Part shown: positions 5,072 through 6,269 of the stretch, in pieces | Layout: every line of letters begins with the position of its first letter | Numbering within the stretch: the first letter of the stretch is position 1 | Origin: Planctomycetota bacterium | GTDB lineage: Bacteria > Planctomycetota > Phycisphaerae > Sedimentisphaerales > Anaerobacaceae | DNA length: 6,269 bases | Assembly: GCA_013202635.1 (NCBI GenBank) | Contig: JABMRO010000552.1 | Span: 1 to 6,269 of the forward strand | Reading direction: 5' to 3' | The notes under the pieces: model-generated | Database searches by the model: none | Seen by the model: only the letters and a program-made list of their open reading frames with translations | Told to the model about the DNA's origin: nothing | Made by a program: the position numbers and the translations under genes

Positions 5072-6085
5072 ATGAAAAAGTTATTACCGGTAATTGCATT
5101 TGTTGCGATTGTCTTTATTGCATTCGGTTGTAAGCAAAAAGAAAAAACCGAAAACAAGTATCGTATAGCCGTGATTCCCAAGGGCACAACGCACGTATTT
5201 TGGAAATCCATTCATGCAGGCGCCCTCAAAGCGGAACAGGAGTTGAAAGACGCGGGTCTGGATGTTGAGGTTATATGGAAAGGACCCCTGAAAGAAGACG
5301 ACAGGGAGTCGCAAATCAGGGTAATGGAAGATTTCGTGACCCGCGGCGTATCGGGGATTGTTCTGGCGCCGCTGGATGATATGGCATTGCGGGTGCCGGT
5401 CAAAAACGCTGTGGACTACGGGATTCCAGTAGTGATAATCGACAGCGGACTTAAAAGCGAAGATTACACCAGTTTTGTGGCAACAGACAACTATATCGGC
5501 GGCAGAAAAGGCGGCGAACGATTGGCTGAGATTTTGGGCGGAAAAGGTAAGGTGATTATGCTGCGTTATCAGGAAGGCTCAGCCAGCACGATGAAGCGGG
5601 AGCAGGGATTTCTGGATGTGTTAAAAGAAAAATACCCGCAAATCGAAGTTGTCAGCTCGAACCAGTACGGCAGAGCAACCACGGAAAGCGCCTATTTAGC
5701 GAGCGAGAACCTGCTGTCGCCGCTGCGTAAGTCCGATGGGGGTCTGACGATTGACGGGATATTCTGTCCGAACGAGTCAACGACATTCGGGATGCTGCGG
5801 GCGCTGGAGGACAGCGGCCTGGCAGGCAAGGTCAAATACGTTGGTTTTGACAGTTCCGACCGCCTTGTGTTAGCGCTAAGTAAAGGGTATATACAGGGGC
5901 TGGTGCTGCAGGACCCAATCAATATGGGTTACTTAGGGGTTAAGACAATGGTAGCGCACCTGCGCGGCGAGAAGGTGGACAAACTAATCGATACCGGTTC
6001 GTCGATGGCGACTCCGGAAAATATGGATGAACCGAAGATGAAAAATCTGTTGGAGCCGGACTTCAAAAAATGGCTGAACGAGTAG
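5072..6085 (+). CDS. Sugar-type ABC transporter substrate-binding lipoprotein (RbsB-like, Peripla_BP_4)
   Basis: This 337-residue protein captures a ligand, most likely a monosaccharide, and delivers it to an ABC importer. A lipoprotein signal (MKKLLP, hydrophobic core) ends in AFGC with Cys20 as the anchor; Phe just before Gly is a mild deviation from the consensus. The type I periplasmic-binding fold follows, starting YRIAVIPKGTTHVFWKSI (30-46). Residues at positions that contact sugar in ribose-binding protein are recognisable: Phe43/Trp44, Asp124 in IIDSG, Arg165 in LRYQEG, Asn234 in CPNES, Asp260 in GFDSS and Gln280 in LQDP. These favour a sugar ligand, but I cannot tell which one. The ATG at 5072 has an excellent ribosome site, AGGGAG (5058-5063), 8 nt upstream. 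The next gene, an ATPase, overlaps its last 16 nt. A family alternative would be an autoinducer-2 (LsrB-like) or inositol binder. Confidence 0.88.
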   Translation: MKKLLPVIAFVAIVFIAFGCKQKEKTENKYRIAVIPKGTTHVFWKSIHAGALKAEQELKDAGLDVEVIWKGPLKEDDRESQIRVMEDFVTRGVSGIVLAPLDDMALRVPVKNAVDYGIPVVIIDSGLKSEDYTSFVATDNYIGGRKGGERLAEILGGKGKVIMLRYQEGSASTMKREQGFLDVLKEKYPQIEVVSSNQYGRATTESAYLASENLLSPLRKSDGGLTIDGIFCPNESTTFGMLRALEDSGLAGKVKYVGFDSSDRLVLALSKGYIQGLVLQDPINMGYLGVKTMVAHLRGEKVDKLIDTGSSMATPENMDEPKMKNLLEPDFKKWLNE

Positions 6086-6269
6086 AACCGGACCAATCAG
6101 CGATACGGCTCCAGATGCAGGGGGTTTGTAAGCGCTTCGGGGCAACGGTAGCGCTGGAAGATGTCAGCATCAAAGTAGCTGCAGGCCAGGTGCTGGCGCT
6201 GGTGGGCGAAAACGGCGCCGGCAAGAGCACACTAATGAAAGTCTGCTCTGGGGCGGTCAGGGCCGATAC
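6070..6269 (+). CDS. Sugar ABC transporter ATP-binding protein (RbsA/MglA-like), 3'-truncated by window edge
   Basis: The first 66 codons of an ATPase that would power the sugar importer at the inner membrane face. After a short leader come LQMQGVCKRFGATVALEDVS (14-33), with Phe23 at the adenine-stacking A-loop position, and a complete Walker A motif GENGAGKST (46-54) with Lys52. The GENGAGKST form and the following LMKV are typical of the double-domain RbsA/MglA/XylG family of about 500 residues, so two ATPase halves are expected; only the start of the first is visible. The ATG at 6070 overlaps the binding-protein gene by 16 nt and has GGAG/CCGGA upstream (6052-6060). An alternative ATG at 6115 would cut into the conserved first strand and has no ribosome site. 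The overlap implies translational coupling with the binding protein, and a permease gene should follow. Confidence 0.88.
   Translation, partial: MAERVEPDQSAIRLQMQGVCKRFGATVALEDVSIKVAAGQVLALVGENGAGKSTLMKVCSGAVRAD

Overview
The window most resembles a planctomycete-like Gram-negative bacterium, perhaps from the Phycisphaerae/Sedimentisphaerales side. This is an inference from three things: a membrane-anchored pseudopilin-like protein with an SAGKDGLYGTADD C-terminus, a style common in that phylum; a KDO-activating enzyme, which implies an LPS-type outer membrane; and mixed base composition. No rRNA or other decisive marker is present.

Layout. Positions 1-840 (+) hold the 3' part of a methylthioadenosine phosphorylase gene (mtnP) whose start lies before the window. 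It is followed at 867-1244 (+) by a small coiled-coil lipoprotein of unknown function. A 67-bp convergent gap separates these from a minus-strand block read from right to left: kdsB (CMP-KDO synthetase, 4794-3955), a pseudopilin-like gene overlapping its end by 14 nt (3968-3138), and pyrG (CTP synthase, 3072-1312). A 277-bp divergent intergenic region (4795-5071) carries a strong sigma70-like promoter facing kdsB and a second promoter candidate facing right. At the right edge (+) lie a sugar-type ABC substrate-binding lipoprotein (5072-6085) and the first 66 codons of its RbsA/MglA-like ATPase (6070 to the window end), overlapping by 16 nt.

How the genes fit together. PyrG makes CTP and KdsB spends CTP to activate KDO for lipid A/LPS, so the minus-strand block couples a nucleotide supplier to a consumer. 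The pseudopilin-like gene between them has no obvious link and is visibly more AT-rich. The right-hand pair is the beginning of a sugar-uptake operon whose permease should follow outside the window. MTAP belongs to polyamine/methionine salvage.

Most notable points. (1) kdsB carries an in-frame insertion of about 78 nt (26 residues) made of a dispersed-type palindrome (8-bp stem, GAAA loop) plus 7-nt tandem repeats, in a turn just before the conserved YFSR-x-PIP segment. (2) PyrG is divergent: the glutaminase-triad Glu position is Cys (HPC instead of HPE), the nucleophile motif reads CFG instead of CLG, and the normally near-invariant KLDPY segment reads KLEGY. I see no wholly new multi-gene system; the unusual biology here is at the level of these two genes and the odd gene between them.
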